From Leguminivora glycinivorella (lineage: Eukaryota; Arthropoda; Insecta; Lepidoptera; Tortricidae), in the NCBI RefSeq assembly GCF_023078275.1, contig NC_062974.1, forward strand, positions 23,737,119 to 23,801,118: a stretch of DNA of 64,000 bases. Reading direction: 5' to 3'. The first letter of the stretch is position 1; each line of letters starts with the position of its first letter. Positions 54,327-63,876 of this stretch are shown here, in pieces. The translations under genes were made by a program, and so were the position numbers. The notes beneath the pieces are model-generated. The model did no database searches. It had not been told where the DNA came from and saw only the letters and a list, made by a program, of their open reading frames with translations.

Positions 54327-54654
54327 GGAGGACAAGATTCACTTTGGATCACTGAGCCAAACTTAAATTGTATTTTTTAAATTTAAAACACACTATTCTA
54401 CTATTAAGGTACATAAATCTTTTCATTCACTTAAAATGAATGGGGTAGATGTGTATCATCCAAGCTTTTATAAAAAGCTTTGAACATTAACATTTCTATG
54501 CATTTTGAAGTAACATTAACGTTTCACACTTTCCGTGTAACTTGCATTAAATAAAAACATCGCGTTGTCGCAAACCACACTCACCCCAGTTTTAATTAAG
54601 CGAATGCGAGTAAATGTGGATAAATGCGACTTTCCAACTCAAAAGGGTACTTTT
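54327..54654. other. Unassigned spacer
   Basis: No supported feature. Confidence 0.3.
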
Positions 54655-54945
54655 AATTCATCATCATCATATCCACCTTGCGTTACCCCGCCATTTGCCA
54701 CGGCTCATGAGAACCTGGGCTCCACTTTGATAACTAACCCCAAGATTTTGTCGTAACCAATAGTTTTTACGTAAGCGACTGCCACCTGACCTTCCAACCC
54801 GAAGGGTAAACTAGACCTTATTGTAATTAGTCCGGTTTCTTCACGTTGTTTTCCTTCACCGAAAAACTCATTGGTGCGAGCCGGAGTTCGAACCCGCGAC
54901 CTCCGGAACGAAAGTCGCACGTACTTACCGCTAATAATAATTGGT
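54655..54945 (-). mobile_element. tRNA-derived SINE (family S)
   Basis: Read on the minus strand: tRNA-like head with box B GGGTTCGAACTCCGGC, then CCAATGAGTTTTTCGGTGAA, a body with CCTTCGGGTTGGAAGGTCAG, and an ATGATGATG-type tail at the left. Shared body pieces occur at 19259 (tandem) and 43015. Confidence 0.75.
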
Positions 54946-55060
54946 ATTATTTAGACTTTATTACTTTTCCGAGCTCATATAACCCGGCAACCTTCAAATC
55001 AAATCTTCTGGGCGAGCTCACTCCATCTTTAGCTAATCTGTGGTCAAGAGTAAGCCCATC
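54946..55060 (+). pseudogene. LINE C-terminal fragment
   Basis: FPSSYNPATFKSNLLGELTP matches the fragment at 29116-29304, followed by the same AGTAAGCCCAT 3' sequence. About four codons are lost between the FKS and LLG motifs. Confidence 0.65.
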
Positions 55061-55217
55061 ATTAATAATAAAAAAATGCACAAAATATACGCAGCACTTT
55101 ACAAATGGCGGACGTAATACCAAATAAAAGAAAAGGTTCAGGTCGTGTCGTATCAAAAGGTGAAGGAGTTGGCAGGACGAGTTGGATATTGCTCCACCGA
55201 CAAGAGCACAGCTCTTA

Positions 55218-55383
55218 CAGCTCGGCCACACCTGCGCATTTTGAGAGCGTAGGCCGAGCGGTAGCGGAGCGCAATGATAGCGGTGCGCCGGACGAATGCT
55301 GGCGTTACGCCCAGCGGACGCCGGCGGGAACTAACGAGCTCGGATTGCGCTACGCTGATTGATTTATGTGTGGCGGAGGCTTT
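55218..55383. mobile_element. GC-rich MITE G, copy 5
   Basis: AGCTCGGCCACACCTGCGC to TTATGTGTGGCGGAGGCTTT, same orientation as 16650. Confidence 0.7.
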
Positions 55384-56061
55384 AAGTTACAATAAAAAAA
55401 AGAAGTTATAATAAGAAGAGTATACCAAAAGGCATTCTGCCAGTCAACCGCCAAACAGACATGGTTGGACATAGATATTAAAGAAAAGTTTACAATGTAA
55501 ACTATGGTTAATACTATTTAATACTAGATTATTACAATGTTATGTACTTCCGTAAATAAATGTAGTATAAACACACTCAGTTTATGTCAGAACGTGGGAA
55601 TCCGGCGAGGGTGCCGAGAAATAAATTAACGGGGACTTAACACGTTGTACGCTACTCACGAACCTTGCCTTTAAACTGTAGTCTAAATTAACTTTATTTG
55701 AGGCAAAAACTATCATGAATATCAGTATTCATGACATTACTTTGAAATAATGACATTTCTATTGATAGTGTAGGGATAGTGAAGTGAAAACAACAAAGAG
55801 TTTCATGACCTAGGTACATATGTCACATTTTCGTTGCTAATTTGGCGTGCAGAATTGTCTTGGTCGAACCATGATCGAATCCCTACAAAAATGTTACTAA
55901 ATCAAATTTAAAGGAAAAGCCAAAGAGATGATTCGAGATAAATTATTAATTACTTTCTTATCTTGTACTGCAAATAAACTGTACTCTCTTAGATGATAAA
56001 GAACAATTGTATGTTTTTATTTATTTATATCCCTCTCGATATTTATTATTATTATGTTTTG
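55384..56061. other. Unassigned spacer
   Basis: No supported feature. Confidence 0.3.
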
Positions 56062-56145
56062 TGGCCAGTTTTAGCTCAAGATCGAGAAGAATGGAGAAAG
56101 AAGGGGGAGGCCTTTGCCCAGCAGTGGGACACAATAGGCTCATAA
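56062..56145 (+). pseudogene. RTE-like LINE C-terminal fragment
   Basis: WPVLAQDREEWRKKGEAFAQ then QWDTIGS and a stop, followed by AATAAATAAATA tail. Only 27 codons left. Confidence 0.7.
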
Positions 56146-56193
56146 TAAATAAATATGTTTTATTTCTGGTTCCTATTATCATAACCATCATTT

Positions 56194-56312
56194 CAGCCAT
56201 TAATCGCCCACTGCTGAGCATAGGCCTGCCTTCGTGTACGCCACTTATCCCGGTCCTGGGCTAATCTCATCCAGAAGTGCCCCGCAGTTTTTAGAATGTC
56301 GTCCACCCAACG
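56194..56312 (-). pseudogene. RTE-like LINE C-terminal fragment
   Basis: The minus strand reads RWVDDILKTAGHFWMRLAQD, then RDKWRTRRQAYAQQWAING and a stop. It lies tail to tail with 56062-56145, 48 bp apart, so two different LINE insertions converge here. Confidence 0.75.
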
Positions 56313-56314
56313 AG

Positions 56315-57115
56315 CCAACCGAGCCGAGCCGAGACGAGCCGAGTTCCTATAGTGCTCGTCTTGTTCATATTAATTATGTGACTTGATCTAAACGACGTAC
56401 ATATTCAAATAAGGAACTAATATTTCGTCTAATATTTATATTCTAAACGTTTCGAATTGACAGTGTGTCAGTCGCGCTTAATATTCCGGTCGTACAACAT
56501 ATTTGTCACCGTTAGGTACAATTTCAGAACTACAGTACAATATTCCGTAGTGTTTGGTCTTGTTATTAATTGTTGCTTTTGCTGAATAAACCAAACTATG
56601 GTTTTCTTTTTGGTTTGTATGTATGTAGATAAACTATTTAAGTCTAAGTAGCGGCTAAAAGGCCACTAGTTTTATAGGAATACTACTTAAAAAGGTTTTA
56701 ATTTGATCCATGTTTGAATTATGAAATAGTAAGTTTTGCCCGCGGCTTCGCCTTCGTACTAAACGTAATTTTATTCAAACGTTTACAAAACATAATGTTT
56801 TCAGTAGGAGCCGTAGGTTTCTCTGTACGTTTGTCCGCGATTATTTCGATTACACATGTATGTAAGTACAGCTTGGTAAAAGAGACTAGAAACGGAACTA
56901 TTTTTTTATCATTAGTATAAAATAAATAAGACATATTGACCGGGATATAAATGCTGAGAGTAAACGCAGCCGACGCGCGCGAATGAGGGTAGATCGCGCG
57001 CTGTCTACGCAATTTTGACATCCACCCGCCGCCGTGGCCATGATGCATGCAACTGCCTCGAAATATCGAGACCTCAATAAAAATCAAAAAGGTAATCACG
57101 GTTTATATCTCGGTC
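56315..57115. other. Unassigned spacer
   Basis: A short run of GAGCCGAGCCGAGACGAGCC at 56322-56341. No gene supported. Confidence 0.3.
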
Positions 57116-57120
57116 TGTCC

Positions 57121-57245
57121 GTTTTCACATTGTCCGATCAGATATCGGATGTCGGAAGGATTTAAATAGAAAACACACAAGATGGCGCCTGTAATGTATG
57201 GGATATCGGTCCTACAACCGATATCGGATCGGATAATGTGAAAAC
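57121..57245. mobile_element. Short TIR MITE
   Basis: GTTTTCACATTGTCCGATC faces GATCGGATAATGTGAAAAC; inner CGATATCGG palindromes. It ends 20 bp before the LTR element. Confidence 0.65.
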
Positions 57246-57265
57246 GCACTAAGTCTTATGAAACT

Positions 57266-57386
57266 TGTAGTGTATAGGTGTCTCGAGTACATATGGCAGT
57301 CGGTGTCCGAGTGTGATGGAGCACGGACGTGCGGTGTGTATTGGCGAGCCAACCCGATGTATATAGTGTAATAGCGTGACATTACA
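57266..57386 (+). repeat. 5' LTR (121 bp)
   Basis: TGTAGTGTATAGG to GTGACATTACA, standard TG...CA ends. TGTATATAG at about 57358-57366 is a possible TATA element. Confidence 0.92.
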
Positions 57387-57388
57387 AG

Positions 57389-57401
57389 TGGCGACGAGGA
57401 T
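57389..57401 (+). promoter_or_regulatory. Primer binding site (putative)
   Basis: TGGCGACGAGGAT begins with the TGG complementary to a tRNA CCA end, two bases after the LTR. The primer tRNA cannot be named from this window. Confidence 0.65.
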
Positions 57402-57409
57402 AAAAGCAA

Positions 57410-58225
57410 GTACTTACCACGTGAATCTAGTATTCGGAAAAGATGGGATAGAAACATAAGTAACATAACCTATAAAATCGAGTAACGATGCGCCATGATG
57501 CACCGTTATCTTTTTGTAAACAGGTTTGGTTACCTGCCGTTTTAAATTACTGGCATTCTTAGTAGTTTCGGAACGTAATGAAGCTAAATGAAAGTGTTCA
57601 TTAAATACTACAAAGCGAAATGATTATAACGGCAGTTTTTCAAGAATTAAGTCAAAACCAAATAAAAATAAATGAAATGTTATTTCTTTCAACCGTGCGA
57701 ATATAAACCTTAAGCAGGTAACCGATAGATGTAATTAATAAAATGTTTGAGGCAATTGACAACATACGGCCAGCCTTCCTAGATTGTCATGCCTATACAG
57801 GTGTCGGTGTGTGGCTCCTACCTACCTAGTAAACGGTTTGGTTACCTACCTAGATTGCCAAATGTTTTTAGGTACCAAAATGTTATTTGAGTTTATGTGT
57901 AGTGGGTTTATAAAATTGATTTATTATTTACATAAATCACAGCCCGGAATCATTACAATAATTTCCGTCCAACCAAGAGAAATGATATTTATTTTTAATT
58001 AGTGAAGTTACCATCTACCTGTTGGTTGGTTTAATACACAAAATTATGTGATGTTGCTAAATTTATAAATGGTTAAGCTATTTACCTAAATAAGGCATTT
58101 ACTTGAATGATAAAATGTTGTACAACCATCACACTTAAATGTCCTATGGTAGCATTAGTCGATGTTTGAGAGTAAGGTGAAAACCAAAACAAACTAGATA
58201 AATACTTACCTAAGTATACTTCCTT
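57410..58225 (+). other. LTR element internal part 1, non-coding
   Basis: Contains GGTTACCTGC (about 57528) and its inverse GCAGGTAACC (about 57714), which could close a large stem. An ORF of 72 codons at 57784 has no recognised feature. Confidence 0.5.
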
Positions 58226-58228
58226 ACA

Positions 58229-58437
58229 GGGGTGAATTTACGTAAAAGTAACGTAAGTCACGACTTCATTAAGTGGTTATTTGAACTACAGCTGCAAATG
58301 AAAGGATCTATGCATATGTCGGGAAAGTAACACTTATTTAGAGATAGATTATCACTTGAACGTGAATCTTTAGAATTGATTGAACATGCCATAAAATCAT
58401 GACTAATACTCTTGTCGCGGATTGACTTACGTAAACA
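58229..58437 (+). repeat. Dispersed repeat D, copy 2, inside LTR element
   Basis: Matches 7985-8181. Short palindromic ends TTTACGTAA and TTACGTAAA are visible here. Confidence 0.65.
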
Positions 58438-58721
58438 TTCCTAACGCCGATTTCGAGCAGTTTTATCTGAGTATTTAATTACTTAAAAACCAGAAAACCA
58501 GATGGGTTCACATTAAGTGCTAAATATACCTAAAAGTGATATACAGGATGGTTCTTGATAATGAACCTAACGACGTGTCAAATTTAACGAAAAAAAAAAA
58601 CACGGTATAGAAAAAAAAAATACATTTTTGAAGCACTTATGATAAGCAGTTTCCATCTAAGTATTAAATTACTTTACCAGTAAAGTCGGCAGAAAAAAAG
58701 AGGCATTAAACGGATATGCAA

Positions 58722-58960
58722 CTCTGTACATTTAATTGTATCGAACATTTAATTGGCACCTAAGTACTATGAAATTTTATGCCATTTGTGGCTGAAAATA
58801 AGGCATTAAATTGCGAATTTGGAAACAGCACATGGAGGTGCACTCTGTACATTCAATTGTATTGTTTAGTATCGACCGTTTAAATGGCATCTAAATACTA
58901 TGAAATTTTATGCCATTTGTGGCTGAAAATAAGGCATTAAATTGCGAATTTGGAAACAGC
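58722..58960 (+). repeat. 131-bp tandem repeat inside LTR element
   Basis: CTCTGTACATTTAATTGTAT to TTTGGAAACAGC, then again with the common block ACTATGAAATTTTATGCCAT at 58766 and 58897. The second unit runs straight into the hairpin array. Confidence 0.75.
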
Positions 58961-59500
58961 AGATTACAGAATCTGGACATTTAATTGTCATGTGTGTGAA
59001 TTGGATAACAGAAATTCTGGTTATTAAGCTAGTTAATACAGCAGATTACCGAATCTGGACATTAAATTGTCATGGAAAAAAAAAACCTACTGGTAACAGA
59101 ATAACAATGACCTGACCTGTACAGTGTGCACGGCTCATTCAAAGCAGATAAAATGTATCTGGTCATTAATTTGACATGACTTTAGCCTTACGAGGATAAA
59201 TATAGATATATGTGGAACCAGCAGATTACTGAATCTGGACATTTAATTGTCATGTAAAATAAATGAAAAAAAAAACATACCTTGGTTAAGGCAGATATAT
59301 TTATCTGGTCATTAAATTGTTGTAAACATAGTTAAACAGCAATTAAAAAAAAAAAAAAAAAACTGAACATTGAATTGTTGCAAATATGAGCTTAATGATA
59401 ATAACCTAAACACGAAGTAAATTACGGTTATACTGGTTGAACGTGCGCTTAAATGACGCTTAGATCAGATGATAAATGCTATCTGAGCCTTCAATTGTCA
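58960..59500 (+). repeat. Array of paired hairpins inside LTR element
   Basis: Six copies of a CAGAT.../...ATCTG hairpin at 58960, 59042, 59145, 59222, 59292 and 59465. Four are followed at once by a second stem, GACA...TGTC (58976, 59058, 59238) or GTCA...TGAC (59162). First-stem closing pairs vary in compensating fashion: CAGATT/AATCTG in three, CAGATA/TATCTG in two. Spacing is irregular (about 70-175 bp). Non-coding. Confidence 0.75.
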
Positions 59501-60605
59501 TAATAGTAGATTGACGTCGGTCAATAAATATCATTAAATTGAAACCGAAATAAATTACACATATGAAAGAAAAAAATACCAAGGCATCCAGTGCCTGAGA
59601 GTCTGAGACAACTACCCCAGTAAAACACTCAAGTACAATGACTGAGTACTTTGAGATAGCATAAGTTGAAATATTTTCAATATAATATATTTTGACTTGT
59701 GTTAGTTAGAATCATTAAATTGATTGGGTACAGGTTGCCCCAAGAAAGTCCAGTATGGCTTCTTAATTGTCGTTGGAGGCATTTGACAGCGAAGGTGATC
59801 CTACATCAGTAGGAGTTCGGTAGGAGCGCTGGAAAAGAGCACTCTTTATATACCTAGATGCCGCTAACGTCAATCAGAGTGAAAAGAGTGAAAAATAAAT
59901 AAATAAATAAAGACAGTTCATTGGTTTGACATTGCATTGTATATAAAAAAAACACGTAGTGGTGCAGCTGAATTGAATAAAATTAAGCGAACGCTTGATA
60001 CATTTCAACAACGCGGAAAAAAAAGAAGTTGCTAACTCTGCTTACCGTCAACAAGGCTTTGTCAGTATGGGTGACCTCAAGAGAAAGACATGCCTATTTA
60101 AGTTGATCTATGATAGATTTTCAAAGACAATCTACGTCAGTTGAAAATCATTACAAAAATATATTGGTACTGAAGGTACTCGTTATCAGTTAGGGTAATA
60201 GGTACATACTGCAGAGATTCATGTAGGTGAATCTCATACAAGTCAGGTGTCCAGTTAAAACAAATAAACTAATGGATCTGTGAGCCTCTATTGAACTAAT
60301 ATAGAAAAAAAAAAATAAGAAATAAAAATGCTGAACTTGTTTGCGTAATTTCACGGGAGGATATTGAAATCTCACTAGTGACCTTATTTCGTCTGGTCAA
60401 GAAAATGAACAAAAGGACAACAATCAGCGGCTGAATCAGCTTTGTCTGTAGTGATTGTAAAATGTTAAATAATCACAGATTTCAATGCTTCACGTCAATT
60501 ATCTAGGTACCTAACTACTTACAATGCACATTATTTAGAAGTTAGGGAACATGATTCTATTCTATATATAAATGGATTGATAGACGGATGTGAAGTTAAG
60601 GGTAC

Positions 60606-61245
60606 AACTGAGAGAAATTTGCCTTGTGAATCTAACAAACTCGTCTTGTTGCGTGTTTATCTGTTTGAAACAATAGTATTTTAGTAAAGGGAATAAATCA
60701 CAATATTGATGATACAAGTCGAATTTGTACGAACCAAACAACAAGGTCAAACTTGTTAAAATATATTTTATTGAATCAGCCAAACATTATGTTTAAATCA
60801 ATATGTGACATGTGCTTTTACAAAATCGACTTGTTGGTTTAAATAAAAGATTGGTTCAAAAAAAAAAAAAAAAAACAATAATATTTCCTCCCACGAACGC
60901 TCCGGCTGTGGAATGAGCTATGTCAAGGTATTCCCCGATGAACTACAGTATGGGGTTCTAAAAAAAAAAAAGGACTATACAAGTTTCTAATGGGTCGACG
61001 ACGCGCATGTGACACCCCTTGAGTTGCAGGCGTCCATAGGTTACGGTGACCGCTTTCAATTAGGAGGCCCTATAACTGTTTGCCACCGACGTGGTATAAA
61101 AAAAAATGTAGAAGGAAGTGTAACTACACTTAACAACATCAAACTTGTAGTTGGAATGAAAGAACACGTAGGCGCAATTAAAAAAAAAAAAAAAAAAATA
61201 GAAATGTTGAACGAACATTAAATCTAGTTGTTTTTCTCTCCGTGT
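60606..61245 (+). mobile_element. TIR element (CACTGAGAGAAA type), copy 2, split
   Basis: Resembles 5300-5548 (AACTGAGAGAAATTTGCC at the left, TTTTTCTCTCCGTGT at the right). Interrupted by A-rich tracts and retroposon C at 60972-61106. Confidence 0.6.
60972..61106 (+). mobile_element. Retroposon C, copy 4, nested
   Basis: GACTATACAAGTTTCTAATG to GACGTGGTATAAAAAAAAA, with its A-tail. Nested in the TIR element, which is nested in the LTR element. Confidence 0.75.
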
Positions 61246-61575
61246 GACACATAAATAAACGCTGAGTCTGTCAAGATATAACATCTCCTGAAGGAATTTA
61301 AAGACACAGCTGCAAAAACAAATTCAAATCGTGGTACCTGGGGAGAAACACTGTGCTTACCTACTACGAGGTAGTTACCTCGTAGTTCGGTGAGCTGTAT
61401 AAGTATTCTGTTACTCCTGTTACTCCGGTCAATTTCAGTATGACTTGATGCCTTGTAAATGGGCATAAAAAAAAAAGAAAAAAAAAAGAGATACACGGCA
61501 CAGCATGGCAAGTATTTGAATTAAAACTAAATTGACCTATTATTTAAATATTTATAAAAAAAAAAAAATTAAAAC

Positions 61576-61585
61576 AAGAAAGGGA
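61576..61585 (+). promoter_or_regulatory. Polypurine tract (putative)
   Basis: AAGAAAGGGA directly before the 3' LTR; the standard plus-strand priming site. Confidence 0.65.
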
Positions 61586-61706
61586 TGTAGTGTATAGGTG
61601 TCTCGAGTACATATGGCAGTCGGTGTCCGAGTGTGATGGAGCACGGACGTGCGGTGTGTATTGGCGAGCCAACCCGATGTATATAGTGTAATAGCGTGAC
61701 ATTACA
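61586..61706 (+). repeat. 3' LTR (121 bp)
   Basis: Identical to 57266-57386 at every position I compared. Confidence 0.92.
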
Positions 61707-61737
61707 AAACTAACCGTGAATCATTTAAAACTCGTAG

Positions 61738-61879
61738 CCCCCTTATTCATAAACGTACACTAAAGTTATTAAGCCCATATTAAAGTTCGTTTCTCCCTTT
61801 CTATCACACCAATACGTCGGAAAGGGACAACGTACTTTATCGGCTTGATAACTTTAGAGTACGTTTATGAATAAGGGGG
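61738..61879. mobile_element. Palindromic MITE with CCCCCTTATTCATAAACG ends
   Basis: CCCCCTTATTCATAAACGTA then CTAAAGTTAT facing ATAACTTTAGAGTACG...GAATAAGGGGG. Flanked by TA-containing sequence; a mariner-type target is possible. Confidence 0.7.
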
Positions 61880-62524
61880 TTATAGTATAAATAATATCAA
61901 ATGTATAATTAATAAATAGATTTCCGAATTTACGGGCGCTCAAATTACATGACGTTATTTATCAATGGACTAGGTTTTTTGGCTCACATTTAAACACGGA
62001 ATCCTACAAACAGCACTTGGATAGAGTCAATCCAAAATAAGCGATCAAAATCTTTGCCAACTTATTTTGGCCAGGCTCTATGAAAGTTTCACAGTGTGTC
62101 GGGGAGATTTTTTTCAACGTACCCTTTTTAAATGTGTCAGATATTTTTAGGTACTGCCCCAGTTCGCATTAAGTGCATTTTTCTGTATAAAATCAATTAG
62201 CCAGGACTGCCTAAAATATTTACTTTTTGACTATCGTTGCAATTGTTTTAAAACCAGCTGTTTATTTTTAAGACAAATAATAATTTCGTCTAACAGTCAT
62301 ATCATAGTTATCGTTCATAAATTATTTTTCTGCCTTCTGGAAAGCATCCAATTGACAACATTTCATATGTTTGAGTACTATTTTTATTGTTTGGTTTGAA
62401 AGAACTCAATACTAAAAGATACACGTATTTTTTTATTTTTCCTGAAACTGCTATTTTAATGAGAAAATCCCTTCTTATTACTACTTCGAGCAGAAAGAGC
62501 GTAAGTTACAAACGTCAAGACACA
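61880..62524. other. Unassigned spacer
   Basis: No supported feature. Confidence 0.35.
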
Positions 62525-62583
62525 TTTATCGCCACTCGTTTCGAACTTCCTTTTTTTCGCACTTGTATCGAAATGTACTATTA
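62525..62583 (+). repeat. Repeat B, 3' fragment
   Basis: TTTATCGCCACTCGTTTCGA to CACTTGTATCGAAATGTACT. Confidence 0.65.
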
Positions 62584-63026
62584 TGTGATCTACAAGCGTA
62601 TATCTCGAAATGGTTTTCGATAGGGACGTTGAAAATTTTGAAACGTTGTCAATTCCAGGCCGCTGCATTAAACGAAGTTACCGCTTTCCACCAGTCAATA
62701 TTTTTCGAAATTATTCGATTCTATTTAATAGCAGATTAGGTACCTATATATGCATCTAGGTCAGTAAAAAGGAAACAATCGCTTGATCTGACTTTTCTTA
62801 CTTTACTAGCTACTAGGGACGTAATCTACTTTGAAAACGGCAGAATAATTTGGCCCAATAGCGACTCGGCGCTAAAAGCGTTAAAATTTCATAATAGTAA
62901 GGTAATAGCGCGAAATATCGCAGTTTCTGTCGGCGACACAGCTGTGCGCGACGCAGCGGCGCTTCTCTTTGCGGGGGCGGTGCAAATTATAAGAGACCAG
63001 CGTTTGCACTCGGCTGCGACCGCGCT
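62584..63026. other. Unassigned spacer
   Basis: 62930-62985 is GC-rich (GCGCGACGCAGCGGCGC). No gene supported. Confidence 0.3.
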
Positions 63027-63039
63027 AAATTCGAAAATT

Positions 63040-63420
63040 CACCCAAGGCAGACATTTTCCACTTTTAAATTTATTCTAAGCCTAACGGCATCGATTGCAG
63101 ACGTTTCTGCTAATCAGAAGTTAAAATTTAGCATGGTTAGCGCATCGTAACTGGTGAATTTCCGATATGACTTGGAACTCCGGTTGCCGTTTAAGAAGTT
63201 TAACACTCTTACGGTAGATGTCGCTACGGGTCCCATTGACCTTAGTAGTGGAAAATTTCGCTGACTTGGTTGAAGTCTTGGTGGCTCAGTTGGCAGAGCG
63301 CTGGAGTATCGATCCAGTGGCCGTGAGTTCATGTCTCACCCAAGGCAGACATTTTCCACTTTTAAATTTATTCTAAGCCTAACGGTATCGATTGCAGACG
63401 TTTCTGCTAATCAGAAGTTA
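63040..63420 (+). mobile_element. Composite tRNA-headed retroposon, 1.28 head-to-tail units
   Basis: Flanked by a 13-bp duplication AAATTCGAAAATT (63027-63039, 63421-63433). Starts at the very end of a tRNA-like body (CACCCAAGGCAGAC), then tail with hairpin GCAGACGTTTCTGC, middle segment, full tRNA-like body (63275-63347), and the tail again. The repeat period is 297 bp. The middle segment is homologous to that of the 45107-45592 copy (GGTTAGCGCATCGTAACTGG against GGTTAGCACATTGTTACTGG) although the tRNA-like bodies differ. Confidence 0.8.
63275..63347 (+). repeat. tRNA-like body, anticodon position ATC (SINE head)
   Basis: Cloverleaf with canonical arm lengths: acceptor GTCTTGG/CCAAGGC (one G-T), D arm GCTC/GAGC, anticodon arm CTGGA/TCCAG with 7-nt loop GTATCGA, T arm GTGAG/CTCAC, discriminator A. 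Box A TGGCTCAGTTGG is good; the T loop TTCATGT is unusual. As it sits in a retroposon it is probably not a decoding tRNA(Asp). Confidence 0.65.
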
Positions 63421-63433
63421 AAATTCGAAAATT

Positions 63434-63635
63434 GCTAAATGCTCCATACAAATTTCCACCCTCTAATTTAAGGAAGTGGGGGGTCAGAAAGAGACATAAA
63501 GTAGCCTATGTCACTCTCCATCCCTTCAACTATCTCCACTTAAAAAATCACGTCAATTCGTCGCTCCGTTTTGCGGTGAAAGACGAGCAAACAAACAGAC
63601 ACACACACTTTCCCATTTATAATATTAGTATTGAT
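63434..63635 (+). mobile_element. RTE-like LINE 3' end (family N), copy 4
   Basis: CCATACAAATTTCCACCCTC to CCCATTTATAATATTAGTAT; the composite retroposon inserted just at its left side. Confidence 0.7.
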
Positions 63636-63646
63636 TACCTATGTAA

Positions 63647-63876
63647 TGAACCACTTCTCGCACTTTTCCGTAAAAACATCATCTGTACTGAAATAGTACA
63701 TTACGATACAAGTGCGTAAAAAAGGAAGTTCGAAACGAGTGGCGATAAATTAAAACACGACCGAAGGGAGTGTTTTAAATCGACACGAGTTACGAATTTC
63801 CTTTTCGCACGTGTATCGTACGACGTTTTTCAGTACAGATGAGCCTCCGAAGTTTCGACCTGGCATATAATGAACA
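63647..63876 (-). repeat. Repeat B, nearly complete, inverse
   Basis: TGAACCACTTCTCGCAC, CATCTGTACTG, then TAGTACATTACGATACAAGT to TTCAGTACAGATGAGCCTCC. All parts of repeat B are present in reverse order. Confidence 0.75.

Larger units (their letters stand above)
57266..61706 (+). mobile_element. Non-autonomous LTR retroelement, complete, coding-free
   Basis: Two identical 121-bp LTRs bound 4.2 kb of internal sequence; 5-bp duplication AAACT on both sides (57261-57265, 61707-61711). A primer-binding-site-like TGGCGACGAGGAT starts 2 nt after the left LTR and a purine tract AAGAAAGGGA precedes the right LTR. No frame resembles gag or pol; the longest internal ORFs are under 100 codons. It must be mobilised in trans. 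Identical LTRs imply a recent insertion, although the interior holds decayed copies of other repeats (D at 58229, a TIR element at 60606, retroposon C at 60972), so the master element already carried these. Plus strand assigned from PBS and PPT order. Confidence 0.9.

Noticed and set aside
55105..55362. 85-aa ORF
   Set aside because: Most of it is the GC-rich MITE G at 55218-55383.
58960..59500. CRISPR-like array
   Set aside because: Repeats are degenerate, irregularly spaced and lie in a eukaryotic LTR element; no cas genes or leader.
61224..61511. Phe-rich minus-strand ORFs near 61 kb
   Set aside because: They translate poly-A tracts of the LTR element interior.
63275..63347. Functional tRNA-Asp(ATC)
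   Set aside because: Cloverleaf is good, but it lies inside a retroposon unit, has an atypical T loop and an ATC anticodon where a GTC anticodon is usual for Asp.
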